From assembly GCF_024714475.1 (NCBI RefSeq), contig NZ_JAMZMI010000001.1:124001-188000 (forward strand): 64,000 nt of DNA, given 5' to 3'. Numbering within the stretch: the first letter of the stretch is position 1; each line of letters begins with the position of its first letter. Of this stretch, positions 8,349 to 17,228 are shown one piece after another. A model generated the notes under the pieces. It searched no databases. It worked only from the letters and a program-made list of their open reading frames with translations, and was not told where the DNA came from. The stretch is from Marinoscillum sp. MHG1-6. Its GTDB lineage: Bacteria > Bacteroidota > Bacteroidia > Cytophagales > Cyclobacteriaceae. Made by a program: the position numbers and the translations under genes.

Positions 8349-9101
8349 TTGGAAACCACAAACAAAAATTTTGAGATCAAGCTCCCCCTTTTCGAGGGAC
8401 CTTTTGACCTCCTCCTGTTTTTTATCGAGCGGGACGAGCTTGATATCTACGATATACCCATTTCCAAAATCACAGCAGATTTTCTTGACTACCTGCATCA
8501 ATTAGAGCAGCTGAGTGTCGAGGTCGCAAGCGAGTTTATTCTGGTGGCAGCCACTCTGATGCGGATCAAGGCTAAAATGCTGCTGCCACGCCCGGTACTT
8601 GATGAAGAAGGGAACGAAATAGATCCCAGAGAAGAATTGGTTAAGCACCTTCTGGAATATAAGCGCTACAAATCGGTTATTGCTGAGTTATCCAGAATGG
8701 AAACCGAGCGGCTGGATATGGAGCGACGCGGCAACCTGATGAAGGAAATCAAAAAACTATCTCAGGAAATTGACGTGGAGGCCGAAATGCAGGATTTGGA
8801 CCTTTACAAAATGATGCGGGTATTCCAAAAGGTCATGCGGCGATTTGAATATGAACAGTCAAAACCCACCCATCAGGTAGTTCAGTTTCCTTATACCATC
8901 TCAGGGCAAAAAGATTATATCATCCAGCGACTCATTGTCAAAGAAGATCGACGCGTATCATTTATAGATATAGTGAATGAAAAGCCGGAAAAAATCATCG
9001 TAATCTTCAACTTTCTTGCCATCCTTGAATTGCTTCAGCTAGGCGAGATCACCCTACATATCGGTGATGGATTCAATAATTTTTGGGTAGAAAAAATTTG
9101 A
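8349..9101 (+). CDS. scpA: Segregation and condensation protein A
   Basis: The kleisin subunit of the Smc-ScpAB condensin. The 250-residue protein has the family N-terminal segment FEIKLPLFEGPFDLLL followed by the LDIYDIPISKIT helix that meets the SMC neck, and a C-terminal winged-helix that closes the ring on the SMC head. The start must be TTG at 8349: an in-frame TGA lies at 8331, no ATG or GTG stands between, and the first internal methionine is far inside the conserved N-domain. scpB is not adjacent. The 3' end lies within the terminator of the convergent ndk gene. Confidence 0.95.
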   Translation: METTNKNFEIKLPLFEGPFDLLLFFIERDELDIYDIPISKITADFLDYLHQLEQLSVEVASEFILVAATLMRIKAKMLLPRPVLDEEGNEIDPREELVKHLLEYKRYKSVIAELSRMETERLDMERRGNLMKEIKKLSQEIDVEAEMQDLDLYKMMRVFQKVMRRFEYEQSKPTHQVVQFPYTISGQKDYIIQRLIVKEDRRVSFIDIVNEKPEKIIVIFNFLAILELLQLGEITLHIGDGFNNFWVEKI

Positions 9102-9130
9102 GGTCTTAAGCTTTCGCCTAAAACCTCAAA
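9091..9130 (-). terminator. Rho-independent terminator for ndk
   Basis: TTTGAGGT (9097-9104) pairs with ACCTCAAA (9123-9130). On the minus strand the hairpin is followed by TTTTTT (complement of 9091-9096). It lies about 20 nt past the ndk stop and overlaps the last codons of scpA. Confidence 0.7.
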
Positions 9131-9151
9131 AAAGTTTTCGCTGGTTAAGCC

Positions 9152-9571
9152 TTAGTATCTTTCCAACTCTGAAAAGAAATAGGATGCTTCTATCAATGCG
9201 TTTTCGTCAGAATCTGATCCATGAATGGCATTGGCTTCAATGGACTTTGCATAAAGTTTTCTAATAGTCCCTTCGGCAGCTTCTGCAGGATTTGTTGCTC
9301 CAATTAACTTTCTGAAGTCACTAACGGCATTGTCTTTTTCAAGCACGATAGCCACTATTGGTCCGGAAGACATATAATTAACCAAATCATTGAAAAAAGG
9401 TCTTTCCTTATGCACTGCATAAAATCCTCCCGCCTTCGCTGGAGATAATTTGGTAAGCTTCATCGCCTTAACGGCAAACCCCGCTTCTTCAATGATTTTC
9501 AAGATTGCCCCGCTGTTTCCTTCCGCAAACGCATCCGGTTTGATCATCGTAAAGGTTAATTTCCCTGCCAT
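9152..9571 (-). CDS. ndk: Nucleoside diphosphate kinase
   Basis: A 139-residue enzyme that balances NTP pools by transferring phosphate from ATP to NDPs through a phosphohistidine. The active-site segment NAIHGSDS carries the catalytic His117. Lys11 in the N-terminal MIKPDA segment and the C-terminal ELERY helix are as expected. Length is normal for the family. It is divergent from nrnA and has a TAnnTTTG promoter box upstream and a terminator downstream, so it is likely monocistronic. Confidence 0.97.
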   Translation of the reverse strand: MAGKLTFTMIKPDAFAEGNSGAILKIIEEAGFAVKAMKLTKLSPAKAGGFYAVHKERPFFNDLVNYMSSGPIVAIVLEKDNAVSDFRKLIGATNPAEAAEGTIRKLYAKSIEANAIHGSDSDENALIEASYFFSELERY

Positions 9572-9609
9572 TTCTTATTGATACTTTTTAGGTTTTTTGA
9601 AATTCTGAG

Positions 9610-9617
9610 CAAAAGTA
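9610..9617 (-). promoter_or_regulatory. -7 promoter element of ndk
   Basis: The minus strand reads TACTTTTG, a full TAnnTTTG match, 38 nt upstream of the ndk start. Confidence 0.5.
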
Positions 9618-9706
9618 ACACATTATCCTCTCGCCCCGGTCATTTTGTATTTATAGGTTTTATTGAGAGTTTTGCGGTCTAACTTAAGCCAGCGGGTTGA
9701 TTTTCA

Positions 9707-10708
9707 ATGCATAACATCCAGCTCTTAAAGGAGTTTCTGAGCTCCCGTAAAAAAATCGTTATTACGACACATGCAAGCCCGGATGCTGACGCACTCGGCT
9801 CATCACTAGGGTTATACCTGTTCCTGAAAAAGAATGGTCATGATGTCCAGGTAATTTCACCGACCGAGTATCCTGAGTTCTTGTTTTGGATGCCGGGGCA
9901 TGATGATGTCATCGTAAATTGTCCAAATAGCTTTGATCATATTAAGGAGTTAATCAATGCTGCCGATCTGATCGCATGCCTGGACTTTTCAGGTTATAAT
10001 CGAATCAAAAACCTGGGAGAGGTTGTTCAGAATGCCCCAGGAAAAAAATTATTGGTTGATCATCATCTGAATCCCGAAATCGATGCGGATTATGATGTTT
10101 GGGATCAAACAGCAGCAGCTACGGCCGAGCTCATTTATGACCTTATCGAAGCGCTTGACGGAAAAGATGATATAGATGTCGACATCGCGGAATGCATATA
10201 TGCCGGGATCATGACTGACACCGGATCCTTTAAATTCCCGTCTACTTCATCGAAGATCCATAGAACTGTGGCGGAGCTCATCGATATAGGAGCCGATGTA
10301 AATAAAGTAAGCCGAAATATATACGACACGAATTCAATTAATCGTTTACGTTTTATTGGCTATGCCCTCGCTGAAAAATTAACAGTAGATGAGAATTACC
10401 CGGTAGCTTATTTTGTTATTAGTGCTGATGATCACATTCGCTTCAACCTAAAATCAGGTGACACTGAGGGACTTGTAAACTATGCCTTATCAATAAAAGG
10501 CATGAAGGTCTCAGCAATCATCATGGAACGAGATGGAGAGATCAAATTATCCTTTAGATCTGTGGGTGATTATGCGGTTAATAATTTTGCAGCCGAACAT
10601 TTTGATGGTGGAGGACATAAAAATGCTTCCGGAGGTCATTCGGAGGATAGTCTGGAAAAAACCGTGGAAAAATTCAAAAGTCTGATCCCAACCATCAAGG
10701 AAAAGTAA
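9707..10708 (+). CDS. nrnA: DHH/DHHA1 phosphoesterase, NrnA-type oligoribonuclease / pAp phosphatase
   Basis: A cytoplasmic 333-residue enzyme that degrades very short RNA and dephosphorylates 3'-phosphoadenosine 5'-phosphate in its studied relatives. All metal-binding motifs of the DHH domain are visible: HASPDADALGS (His22, Asp26, Asp28), LDFSG (Asp93), DHH (118-120) and TDTGSF (Asp171). The C-terminal DHHA1 domain carries the substrate-binding GGGHKNASGG. It is followed at short spacing by an FKBP-like lipoprotein, rdgB and udk, forming a likely operon with a nucleotide-housekeeping theme. Confidence 0.93.
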   Translation: MHNIQLLKEFLSSRKKIVITTHASPDADALGSSLGLYLFLKKNGHDVQVISPTEYPEFLFWMPGHDDVIVNCPNSFDHIKELINAADLIACLDFSGYNRIKNLGEVVQNAPGKKLLVDHHLNPEIDADYDVWDQTAAATAELIYDLIEALDGKDDIDVDIAECIYAGIMTDTGSFKFPSTSSKIHRTVAELIDIGADVNKVSRNIYDTNSINRLRFIGYALAEKLTVDENYPVAYFVISADDHIRFNLKSGDTEGLVNYALSIKGMKVSAIIMERDGEIKLSFRSVGDYAVNNFAAEHFDGGGHKNASGGHSEDSLEKTVEKFKSLIPTIKEK

Positions 10709-10735
10709 TTTTAAACGAAATTCTTCTTTAAGAAT

Positions 10736-11341
10736 ATGAATATCAAAAAACTCAGAGTACTATTTATCACCGCAGTTGTCGGAGTAATGACTCTGGAAAG
10801 TTGTAAGGATCTGGACGTCAGAACGCCCTTTGATAATAATGCCCAATTTGTCATGGACAGTACGGCAATGGCTGACTACATTACCAAAAAAGGATTAGAT
10901 GCCTCCCTACTGGATACCACAGTGGATAATGTAATCTATGCTGTACTTGAAAAAGGGTCCGGAGACACATTGGAGTTTGATGATATTGTATCTTTTAATT
11001 ACAAAATCATCAATACGGCCAACGACACTGTGTTGGGAACTAATATTCAGTCGGTGGCACTTGAGTACGATTTATATGACACTATAGAAGCTGTGAACCT
11101 GGCTCCTGTCAAATTCACTCTCGCGGGATCATCCTGGACTGTTCCACTACTTTTTGGTAACGGCGACCCTCGTGATGCCCCTTACCGACGTATTATTGCC
11201 AGGACCTTCCCAAACCTGCAAATAGGTGGGCATGTTATCATGATCTATCCTTCTTATAGCTATTTTGTCTCATCGGATGTCTCTGACCAGATTATTTCTA
11301 CGGAGGTATTTGTAACCGGTGTTCGCAAGCACCTTGAATAG
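10736..11341 (+). CDS. FKBP-like lipoprotein
   Basis: A 201-residue exported lipoprotein: basic N-terminus, hydrophobic core, then a lipobox ending at the cysteine of LESCKD. The mature part carries a weak FKBP-type prolyl isomerase pattern: a strand VSFNYKI, a TVLGTN turn, then IGGHVIMIYPSYSYF near the C-terminus, like the G-x-K-x-x-x-x-IPxxxxYG strand of FKBPs. Several FKBP active-site aromatics are not evident, so it may be a chaperone rather than an active isomerase. It sits 27 bp after nrnA and 3 bp before rdgB. Confidence 0.65.
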   Translation: MNIKKLRVLFITAVVGVMTLESCKDLDVRTPFDNNAQFVMDSTAMADYITKKGLDASLLDTTVDNVIYAVLEKGSGDTLEFDDIVSFNYKIINTANDTVLGTNIQSVALEYDLYDTIEAVNLAPVKFTLAGSSWTVPLLFGNGDPRDAPYRRIIARTFPNLQIGGHVIMIYPSYSYFVSSDVSDQIISTEVFVTGVRKHLE

Positions 11342-11344
11342 CAC

Positions 11345-11926
11345 ATGGTGAAAATCTGTTTTGCCACCCATAACCGGAATAAACTTTCCGAAATTCAGAA
11401 ACTAGCGCCAGCGCAAATTCAACTGGTGAGCCTATCTGACCTTGAACTTCATGAGGAAATTCCTGAAACAGGATCAACGCTCGAGGAAAATTCAGCAATC
11501 AAAGCCCAATACGTATTTGACAAGCTTGGCATGCCCTGTTTCGCAGATGATACCGGTCTTGAGGTCGAAGCATTAAATGGAGCACCGGGCGTGTATTCCG
11601 CACGCTATGCCGGAGAACAAAAAAATGACCGGGATAATATTGCGCTCCTTTTGAAAAACCTTGATGGAAATGACAATAGAAAAGCCGCTTTTAAAACGGT
11701 CATTACCTATATCAATTCCGATGGTGAGAAGCAACAATTCACCGGGGAAGCCAAAGGTGTCATCATCACAGAACTAAAGGGTAATTGTGGCTTTGGGTAT
11801 GACCCAATTTTTGTCCCTGAAAATCAGTCCTTGACTTTTGCTGAAATGAGCGCTCAAGAGAAGAATGCAATCTCTCACCGAGGCCGGGCATTCGATAAAT
11901 TTATCAGCTATCTTTCATCCCTCTAA
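11345..11926 (+). CDS. rdgB: Non-canonical purine NTP pyrophosphatase (RdgB/HAM1)
   Basis: House-cleaning enzyme of 193 residues that hydrolyses dITP, ITP and XTP to monophosphates. Family motifs are complete: THNRNK (8-13) for the triphosphate, ADDTGLEVEAL with catalytic Asp69, PGVYSARYAG, FGYDPIF (150-156) for base recognition, and SHRGRAF (177-183). It starts 3 bp after the FKBP-like gene and its stop is 1 bp before udk, so these are surely cotranscribed. Confidence 0.97.
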   Translation: MVKICFATHNRNKLSEIQKLAPAQIQLVSLSDLELHEEIPETGSTLEENSAIKAQYVFDKLGMPCFADDTGLEVEALNGAPGVYSARYAGEQKNDRDNIALLLKNLDGNDNRKAAFKTVITYINSDGEKQQFTGEAKGVIITELKGNCGFGYDPIFVPENQSLTFAEMSAQEKNAISHRGRAFDKFISYLSSL

Positions 11927-11927
11927 G

Positions 11928-12548
11928 ATGAAAAGTCCATTGATTATTGGAATTACAGGCGGTAGTGGGTCCGGCAAAACACTATTTCTTCACAAGCTCG
12001 TTGAGGCACTGGGAGAAGAAAACGTGAGTGTCCTCTCGATGGATAATTATTACAAGCCTATCCATGAACAATCCAAAGACGAGAAAGGCATTGAGAACTT
12101 CGATTTACCGGAATCATTGGATCGACAACGTTTTTACGTGGACCTAAGCAAATTAAAGTCTGGGCAGGATATCACCATTAAGGAATACACTTTTAACAAT
12201 AGCTCCAGAAACCCGAAAACAATTCATATAAAGTCTTGTCCGGTAATCGTTGTTGAAGGAATTTTCACCTTCTGCTTCGAGGAAATTCTAGAGTTATTGG
12301 GCCTGAAACTGTATGTGGAAGCACCTGAATATCTCATGCTTTCCAGAAGAATTGAAAGGGATGCCAAAGAAAGAGGTTACGATCTTTCAGATGTATTGTA
12401 TCGCTTTCAGCATCATGTCACTCCCTCTTATAAGAAATACATCGAACCCTATAAATTAGAGGCAGATCTCATCATACCTAATCAAAATAACTTTGATTAT
12501 GCCCTCGCAGTGGTGTCTTCATTTTTAAAGAAGCAGGTCGATCAATAA
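11928..12548 (+). CDS. udk: Uridine kinase
   Basis: Phosphorylates uridine and cytidine for pyrimidine salvage. The 206-residue protein has a P-loop GITGGSGSGKT at residues 8-18, the SMDNYYKP loop, the ENFDLPESLD segment and the lid arginines RRIERDAKERG. The start at 11928 is taken because it lies just past the rdgB stop and places the P-loop at the usual distance. An in-frame ATG at 11865 would add 21 residues inside rdgB. Confidence 0.94.
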   Translation: MKSPLIIGITGGSGSGKTLFLHKLVEALGEENVSVLSMDNYYKPIHEQSKDEKGIENFDLPESLDRQRFYVDLSKLKSGQDITIKEYTFNNSSRNPKTIHIKSCPVIVVEGIFTFCFEEILELLGLKLYVEAPEYLMLSRRIERDAKERGYDLSDVLYRFQHHVTPSYKKYIEPYKLEADLIIPNQNNFDYALAVVSSFLKKQVDQ

Positions 12549-12585
12549 TTTCAACCTATAAACTTTTCATTAGTAGGTATTTGAC

Positions 12586-12593
12586 TACATTTG
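12586..12593 (+). promoter_or_regulatory. -7 promoter element ahead of the secDF-upstream gene
   Basis: TACATTTG matches TAnnTTTG and ends 7 nt before the TTG start at 12601. It separates the small gene, and perhaps secDF, from the nrnA-udk operon. Confidence 0.5.
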
Positions 12594-12600
12594 TCGCACT

Positions 12601-12954
12601 TTGAAAAAAGGCAACAACAACATATTGACCCTGGTTCAACGAATCACCCTCATTGTGGGAATACTGACCGGGCTGTACACCATGCAGCTGAGTATTTCGA
12701 CAGATATCAATCTATCTGATCAGGTTGAAGTTCCTTCGGAGGATGAATCTTCGGATGAAGTGGTGATCAAATCCATTGATGCGATCAATTACTCCAGCCA
12801 GATCAATGTGGATCATGAGGTATTTCTAATTGAAGAAATCTCAGAATCTGAGGAAAGTATCGAGTCCTCTCACATTAAAGATCAGGTTGTTACCAAGTCA
12901 CTCAAAGTTTTCAGAATTCTATTTCAGCGGATCATATCACCAAATGCACCCTGA
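12601..12954 (+). CDS. Small membrane-anchored protein upstream of secDF, candidate regulatory nascent peptide
   Basis: A 117-residue protein. It has a short basic N-terminus, one hydrophobic segment (about 9-30) that would act as a signal anchor, a long acidic extracytoplasmic region rich in Ser and Glu (about 35-95), and a short basic C-tail KVFRILFQRIISPNAP (102-117). The start codon is TTG. No enzymatic motif is visible. It lies directly ahead of secDF, with two small hairpins in the 103-bp gap. Known SecM/VemP-type arrest peptides share this layout of export signal, variable middle, short C-terminal motif and downstream sec gene. That role is inference only. Confidence 0.65.
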   Translation: MKKGNNNILTLVQRITLIVGILTGLYTMQLSISTDINLSDQVEVPSEDESSDEVVIKSIDAINYSSQINVDHEVFLIEEISESEESIESSHIKDQVVTKSLKVFRILFQRIISPNAP

Positions 12955-12960
12955 TTGAAT

Positions 12961-13020
12961 GGAGTCCCTTTGACTCCTCTCTCTACCGGCCCTAAAAGGC
13001 TTCTTCACACCATCGTGTGA
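12961..13020 (+). promoter_or_regulatory. Two small hairpins in the leader of secDF
   Basis: GGAGTC (12961-12966) pairs with GACTCC (12972-12977) around a 5-nt loop. TCACAC (13005-13010) pairs with GTGTGA (13015-13020) around CATC. Neither is followed by a T-run, so they are not typical terminators. They lie between the small gene's stop and the secDF start at 13058 and could be an attenuator or a translation control element. Confidence 0.4.
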
Positions 13021-13057
13021 GTAACATTAAAACTTTACAAATTCAAATTATCAAATC

Positions 13058-16000
13058 ATGAAAAACAAAGGATTTGTGGTCTCATTGACCATCATCATTT
13101 CCTTGCTGTGCATCTACTATTTGTCATTCACATTTGTAGCGCAATCAATCCAAAAGAAAGCAACAAAGGCCAACACTGATGTTGAAGGCAATATTAATTA
13201 TGCGGAAAAACAGCGATACCTTGACTCCATCTGGGGTGAGCCGGTATATGACCTACTAGGGTTAGAGTATACTTACCAGGACGTAAAAGAAACCGAATTA
13301 AATCTCGGTCTTGACCTTCAGGGTGGTATGCACGTGACACTGGAAGTTTCGCCAGTTGACATCATTAAAAACCTAAGTGACAATAATACTGACCCGGCAT
13401 TTGTAGCTGCGTTACAACAGGCTAAAGACAATGTGCGAGGCACACAGCTTAATTTTGTTGATGAATTCTACTCAGAATTTAAAAAAGCTGCTCCGGACAA
13501 AAACCTTGCAAGCATCTTCGCGACTGTTTCAAACAGAGACCGAGTAAGCCGAAACACTTCAGATGAAGAGGTATTGGAGATGATCAACACCGAAGTTGAA
13601 GGTGCTATTGATCGTTCATTTAACATTCTAAGAACAAGAATTGACCGATTTGGTACTTCTCAACCAAACATCCAGAGATTACAGGGTACTGGTAGAATTC
13701 AAATTGAATTGCCAGGGGTTGACAATCCTGAAAGGGTAAGAAAACTCTTACAAGGAGTGGCAAAACTGGAGTTCTGGGAAGTTTACAATATTGAAGAAGT
13801 CGCACCAGTTCTTCAGGCTGCTAACGAAGTATTGATGAAATCATCACAAACTGAAGCAGCGTTAGAAACATCCGAAGATCAGGGGACAGCGTCCTCATCT
13901 GATGACCTTTCAGATCTTTTGGGTGATGATGGCACTTCAGATAGTATGGAAGAGTCAGCGACCGCTGATCTTCTGGAAGAAGATTCACTGGTTCAGAGTA
14001 AGGAAGATTCTGTTTTCAACCAACAGGTGTCACCTCTTTTTGCACTACTTAGATCTCAATATGGTTTAATCTACGAAGTAAAGGATACTTCCAAAATCAA
14101 CCGATTGTTGCAAAAACCTGAAGTACGGGCATTGATCCCATCTACCATGAAATTTTTGTGGGAAGTGAAGCCAATGAAAGCACAAAGTGGAAGCACTGCG
14201 GATTTGATTGAACTTCATGCAATCAAAACACCAAGAAGTGGAAAAGCTCCTTTAACAGGAGAAGTAATCACCGACGCAAGACAAGATCTTGATGAAAGAG
14301 CTCAACCAGCGGTATCCATGCAAATGAATGCTGCCGGAGCGAAAAAATGGAAGCAGTTGACTGCTTCCAACGTAGGACGTCGAATTGCTATTGTACTAGA
14401 TGACTATGTGTACTCTGCACCAAATGTTCAGAGTGAAATTCCAAACGGACGTTCTTCTATTTCGGGTAATTTCACCTTCGAAGAGGCTGAAGATATGGCG
14501 AACATCCTTAAGGCAGGAGCACTTCCTGCACCTACCACTATTGTAGAGGATGTGGTTATCGGACCAACGCTTGGTAAAGCAGCTCAAAAACAAGGAGTCA
14601 CTTCAATTGTGGCCGGATTGGCTATTGTTATCATTTTCATGGTTGTCTACTATGCAAAAGGTGGCCTCATCGCCAATGTCGCATTGTTCTTTAACGTATT
14701 CTTCATCCTGGGAATCCTGGCACAGTTGAGTGCCTCACTAACGCTTCCGGGTATTGCGGGTATCGTATTGACTATTGGTATGTCCATTGATGCAAACGTC
14801 CTGATATTCGAGAGGATCAAAGAAGAACTTCGCAGTGGTGCTGGATTGAAGGCTGCCATTTCAAGTGGATATAGCAAGGCCTACTGGTCTATTTTCGATG
14901 CAAACCTGACTACTTTCATTGTAGGTATGATCCTTTACATCTTCGGTCAGGGACCTATCAAAGGTTTCGCTATTACCCTTATGATCGGTATTGGCTCTTC
15001 CTTCTTTAGTGCGGTATTTATCACAAGAGTTATCGTTGAGGCATTCTCTAAAAAAGGAGATCATGCTAAAATCTCTTTTGCCAATGCATTTTCAAAGAAT
15101 GCTTTGACCAACATCAACCTTGATTTTATCAGCAAAAGAAAGATGGCCTACATTTTTAGTAGTGCTTTCATTACTGCAGGTATCATAGCCATGCTCATCC
15201 AGGGACTAACCCTAGGTGTAGATTTTAAGGGTGGTCGTTCGTATGTCGTGAGCTTTGATGACAATATTGCGCCAACACAGGTAAAAACTTCACTTTCTCC
15301 CTATTTTGAAAATGAAGGTACGGAAGTAAAAACCTTTGGAGCCAATAACATCCTTAAAGTGACCACCAGTTACTTGATTGAAGACGAATCCGACGAAGCT
15401 GACGCTAAAGTTCAGGAGGCCTTGATCAAAGGTATTAGTGAGTCTCAATCGCTTCAGTATATTGATGGTGATGGTGAATTGACTGATGGCCAGTTTACGA
15501 TTTCGAGCTCATCAAAAGTTGGTGCCACGATTGCAGATGACATCAAAAACTCATCTTATGAATCCGGAATCATTGCCCTAATCCTTATTTTCCTTTATAT
15601 CGTTCTTAGGTTCAGAAAGTGGCAATTTGGATTGGGAGCGGTAATCGCCTTGTTCCACGATGCATTATTTGTAATCTCAGCATTTGCCATTGCTGGTTTA
15701 CTAGGTGTCTCGTTCGAGGTTGATCAGGTATTTGTTGCTGCCATCCTGACCATCATTGGTTACTCTATCAACGATACCGTGGTTGTCTTCGATAGAATCA
15801 GGGAAACCCTTGCATTAAAAGGGACAGGCACCGAATTAAAAGGTATCTTCAATGAGTCTCTCAACAGTACCTTGAGCAGAACGCTTATCACCTCAATAAC
15901 TACATTAATTGTTGTGATCATCCTCTTCCTGTTTGGAGGAGCGGTGTTGAAAGGGTTCTCGTTTGCCTTGTTAATAGGTATTCTTGTGGGTACTTATTCA

Positions 16001-16066
16001 TCTGTCTTTATTGCCACTCCGGTAGTTCTGGAGTTTTACAAAAAACAGGCGCCGAAGAAGGACTAA
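13058..16066 (+). CDS. secDF: Protein translocase subunit SecDF (fused)
   Basis: A 1002-residue fusion of SecD and SecF, the usual Bacteroidota arrangement, which uses proton motive force to pull exported proteins through SecYEG. TM1 is at about 7-28. The SecD signature LNLGLDLQGGMH follows, then a large periplasmic P1 region with an acidic Ser-rich insert at about 270-310. Five further TM helices span about 505-665. The SecF half begins near 685 and repeats the plan with GVDFKGGRSY and a second set of TM helices to the end. A strong terminator follows. The upstream small secreted protein may regulate it. Confidence 0.97.
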   Translation: MKNKGFVVSLTIIISLLCIYYLSFTFVAQSIQKKATKANTDVEGNINYAEKQRYLDSIWGEPVYDLLGLEYTYQDVKETELNLGLDLQGGMHVTLEVSPVDIIKNLSDNNTDPAFVAALQQAKDNVRGTQLNFVDEFYSEFKKAAPDKNLASIFATVSNRDRVSRNTSDEEVLEMINTEVEGAIDRSFNILRTRIDRFGTSQPNIQRLQGTGRIQIELPGVDNPERVRKLLQGVAKLEFWEVYNIEEVAPVLQAANEVLMKSSQTEAALETSEDQGTASSSDDLSDLLGDDGTSDSMEESATADLLEEDSLVQSKEDSVFNQQVSPLFALLRSQYGLIYEVKDTSKINRLLQKPEVRALIPSTMKFLWEVKPMKAQSGSTADLIELHAIKTPRSGKAPLTGEVITDARQDLDERAQPAVSMQMNAAGAKKWKQLTASNVGRRIAIVLDDYVYSAPNVQSEIPNGRSSISGNFTFEEAEDMANILKAGALPAPTTIVEDVVIGPTLGKAAQKQGVTSIVAGLAIVIIFMVVYYAKGGLIANVALFFNVFFILGILAQLSASLTLPGIAGIVLTIGMSIDANVLIFERIKEELRSGAGLKAAISSGYSKAYWSIFDANLTTFIVGMILYIFGQGPIKGFAITLMIGIGSSFFSAVFITRVIVEAFSKKGDHAKISFANAFSKNALTNINLDFISKRKMAYIFSSAFITAGIIAMLIQGLTLGVDFKGGRSYVVSFDDNIAPTQVKTSLSPYFENEGTEVKTFGANNILKVTTSYLIEDESDEADAKVQEALIKGISESQSLQYIDGDGELTDGQFTISSSSKVGATIADDIKNSSYESGIIALILIFLYIVLRFRKWQFGLGAVIALFHDALFVISAFAIAGLLGVSFEVDQVFVAAILTIIGYSINDTVVVFDRIRETLALKGTGTELKGIFNESLNSTLSRTLITSITTLIVVIILFLFGGAVLKGFSFALLIGILVGTYSSVFIATPVVLEFYKKQAPKKD

Positions 16067-16090
16067 AACCATTTAAAAATTGAAATTGAA

Positions 16091-16118
16091 GCCCTTCACA
16101 GTATGAAGGGCTTTTTTT
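16091..16118 (+). terminator. Rho-independent terminator of secDF
   Basis: GCCCTTCA and TGAAGGGC form a perfect 8-bp stem around CAGTA, followed by seven T residues, 25 nt past the secDF stop. Confidence 0.93.
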
Positions 16119-16200
16119 ATTCCTAAGAACACGAAAAACATAAAAGGAATTGATAGCTTAGAATTATTGTTAATTTTAAGTAACGTATGATCACCTGATC

Positions 16201-17001
16201 ATGGAACCGGATAGTCCTACTAAATTTATCTACTACTTCATCTTCGTGCTCGCGGTGATGGGAGCGAGCTTCACTCTGGACTCCAAAATTCCTGGAGTAT
16301 ATGATAGTCATTCCTTCACCAACCAGAGCCATGGTGATTTTTATAAGACCAACAAAGAAGAAATTTCCTCGAAAAATTCACTGGCAAGTGTTGTTGACAT
16401 CTCGGACCTACAATTCAAACCATTTACAAGATTAGATCCAGAGTTTAAAAGGCCTGATAGCACCTTAAGCGCTAATGGAAATCAGGAACTGAATGAAGAA
16501 ACGCTGATGGCGGAAGTTGAATCTAAACCTGAATCCACTGTAGCAGAGATAAATGAGAAGCCGGCGAAATCCTCTGAGACACCTGCTCCGGTTTCTGATT
16601 ATTTCACGGAGTTAAAGACAGCATATCAGGCCAGAATTCTGGATCAATTGGCCGAAGGAGATATTCGGCGCGACATTATCGTTCGATATTATACACGGGA
16701 AGCTGATGGCCGCAAAGTGTATAACCTGGAAAGTCTTGGATTTTACATTCATGAAAGACCTGTTCAGGGCCAGGCCGAGGATCAAAAATCGAATGCTATT
16801 TATTATGGAGATAATGTTACTCCTGAAGATCTGCAGCTAGTTGTATACACTTTAATTAATGATGGCATTCCCATCCAAAAGGTCGCTTTATCTAAATTTC
16901 ATGACGGGTGGAAAGCTTCATCTATTGAAATCGGTATAGACATTTCTGCCTCTGAAGATCCTGTTTACACCCCGGATCGTATTAAAAATTTAGGACAGTA
17001 A
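16201..17001 (+). CDS. Single-pass envelope protein of unknown function
   Basis: A 266-residue protein with one N-terminal hydrophobic segment (about 8-24), a disordered Ser/Glu/Pro-rich linker (about 95-135), and a folded C-terminal half of about 130 residues. The C-terminal half contains the pattern SNAIYYG followed by a helix (VVYTLINDGIPI), which looks like a small alpha/beta domain. The domain probably faces the periplasm. I do not recognise the family. The gene stands alone after the secDF terminator, and its end abuts the terminator of the convergent small gene at 17064. Confidence 0.6.
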   Translation: MEPDSPTKFIYYFIFVLAVMGASFTLDSKIPGVYDSHSFTNQSHGDFYKTNKEEISSKNSLASVVDISDLQFKPFTRLDPEFKRPDSTLSANGNQELNEETLMAEVESKPESTVAEINEKPAKSSETPAPVSDYFTELKTAYQARILDQLAEGDIRRDIIVRYYTREADGRKVYNLESLGFYIHERPVQGQAEDQKSNAIYYGDNVTPEDLQLVVYTLINDGIPIQKVALSKFHDGWKASSIEIGIDISASEDPVYTPDRIKNLGQ

Positions 17002-17033
17002 AAACGAAAAGCTGAATCTCAATGATCCAGCTT
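17001..17033 (-). terminator. Probable terminator of the 54-residue protein gene
   Basis: AAGCTG (17009-17014) pairs with CAGCTT (17028-17033), with a further ATC/GAT pairing inside. On the minus strand the hairpin is followed by the T-rich run TTTTCGTTTTT. It lies about 30 nt past the small gene's stop. Confidence 0.6.
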
Positions 17034-17063
17034 CTGTTAATGGTCTATATCTCTCAATGTGGC

Positions 17064-17228
17064 TCAGCTACCGCAACCCACACACTCGATTTCACTATTC
17101 ATGGGTCTGGTCCCAGTAAGCTTCATTTTCAAGTTGTGAATTTTGTCTTTCAACTCCATGTCTTCAAACATGTTGCCTGTAAGCTTAGCTTCCAGTTCTG
17201 CAATTTCTTTTTCGATTTCTTCCTTCAT
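17064..17228 (-). CDS. 54-residue protein with C-terminal CVGCGS
   Basis: A short frame running from ATG at 17228 to TGA at 17064. The product is charged and helical (MKEEIEKEIAELEAKLTG, then FEDMELKDKIHNLKMKL), with two amphipathic helices, and ends in ECVGCGS. The two cysteines at the extreme C-terminus are spaced CxxC and could bind a metal or form a thiol site. A hairpin with a T-rich tail follows. The coding signal, clean start and stop, and terminator all support a real gene. I recall similar small proteins in Bacteroidota, but no function. Confidence 0.75.
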   Translation of the reverse strand: MKEEIEKEIAELEAKLTGNMFEDMELKDKIHNLKMKLTGTRPMNSEIECVGCGS

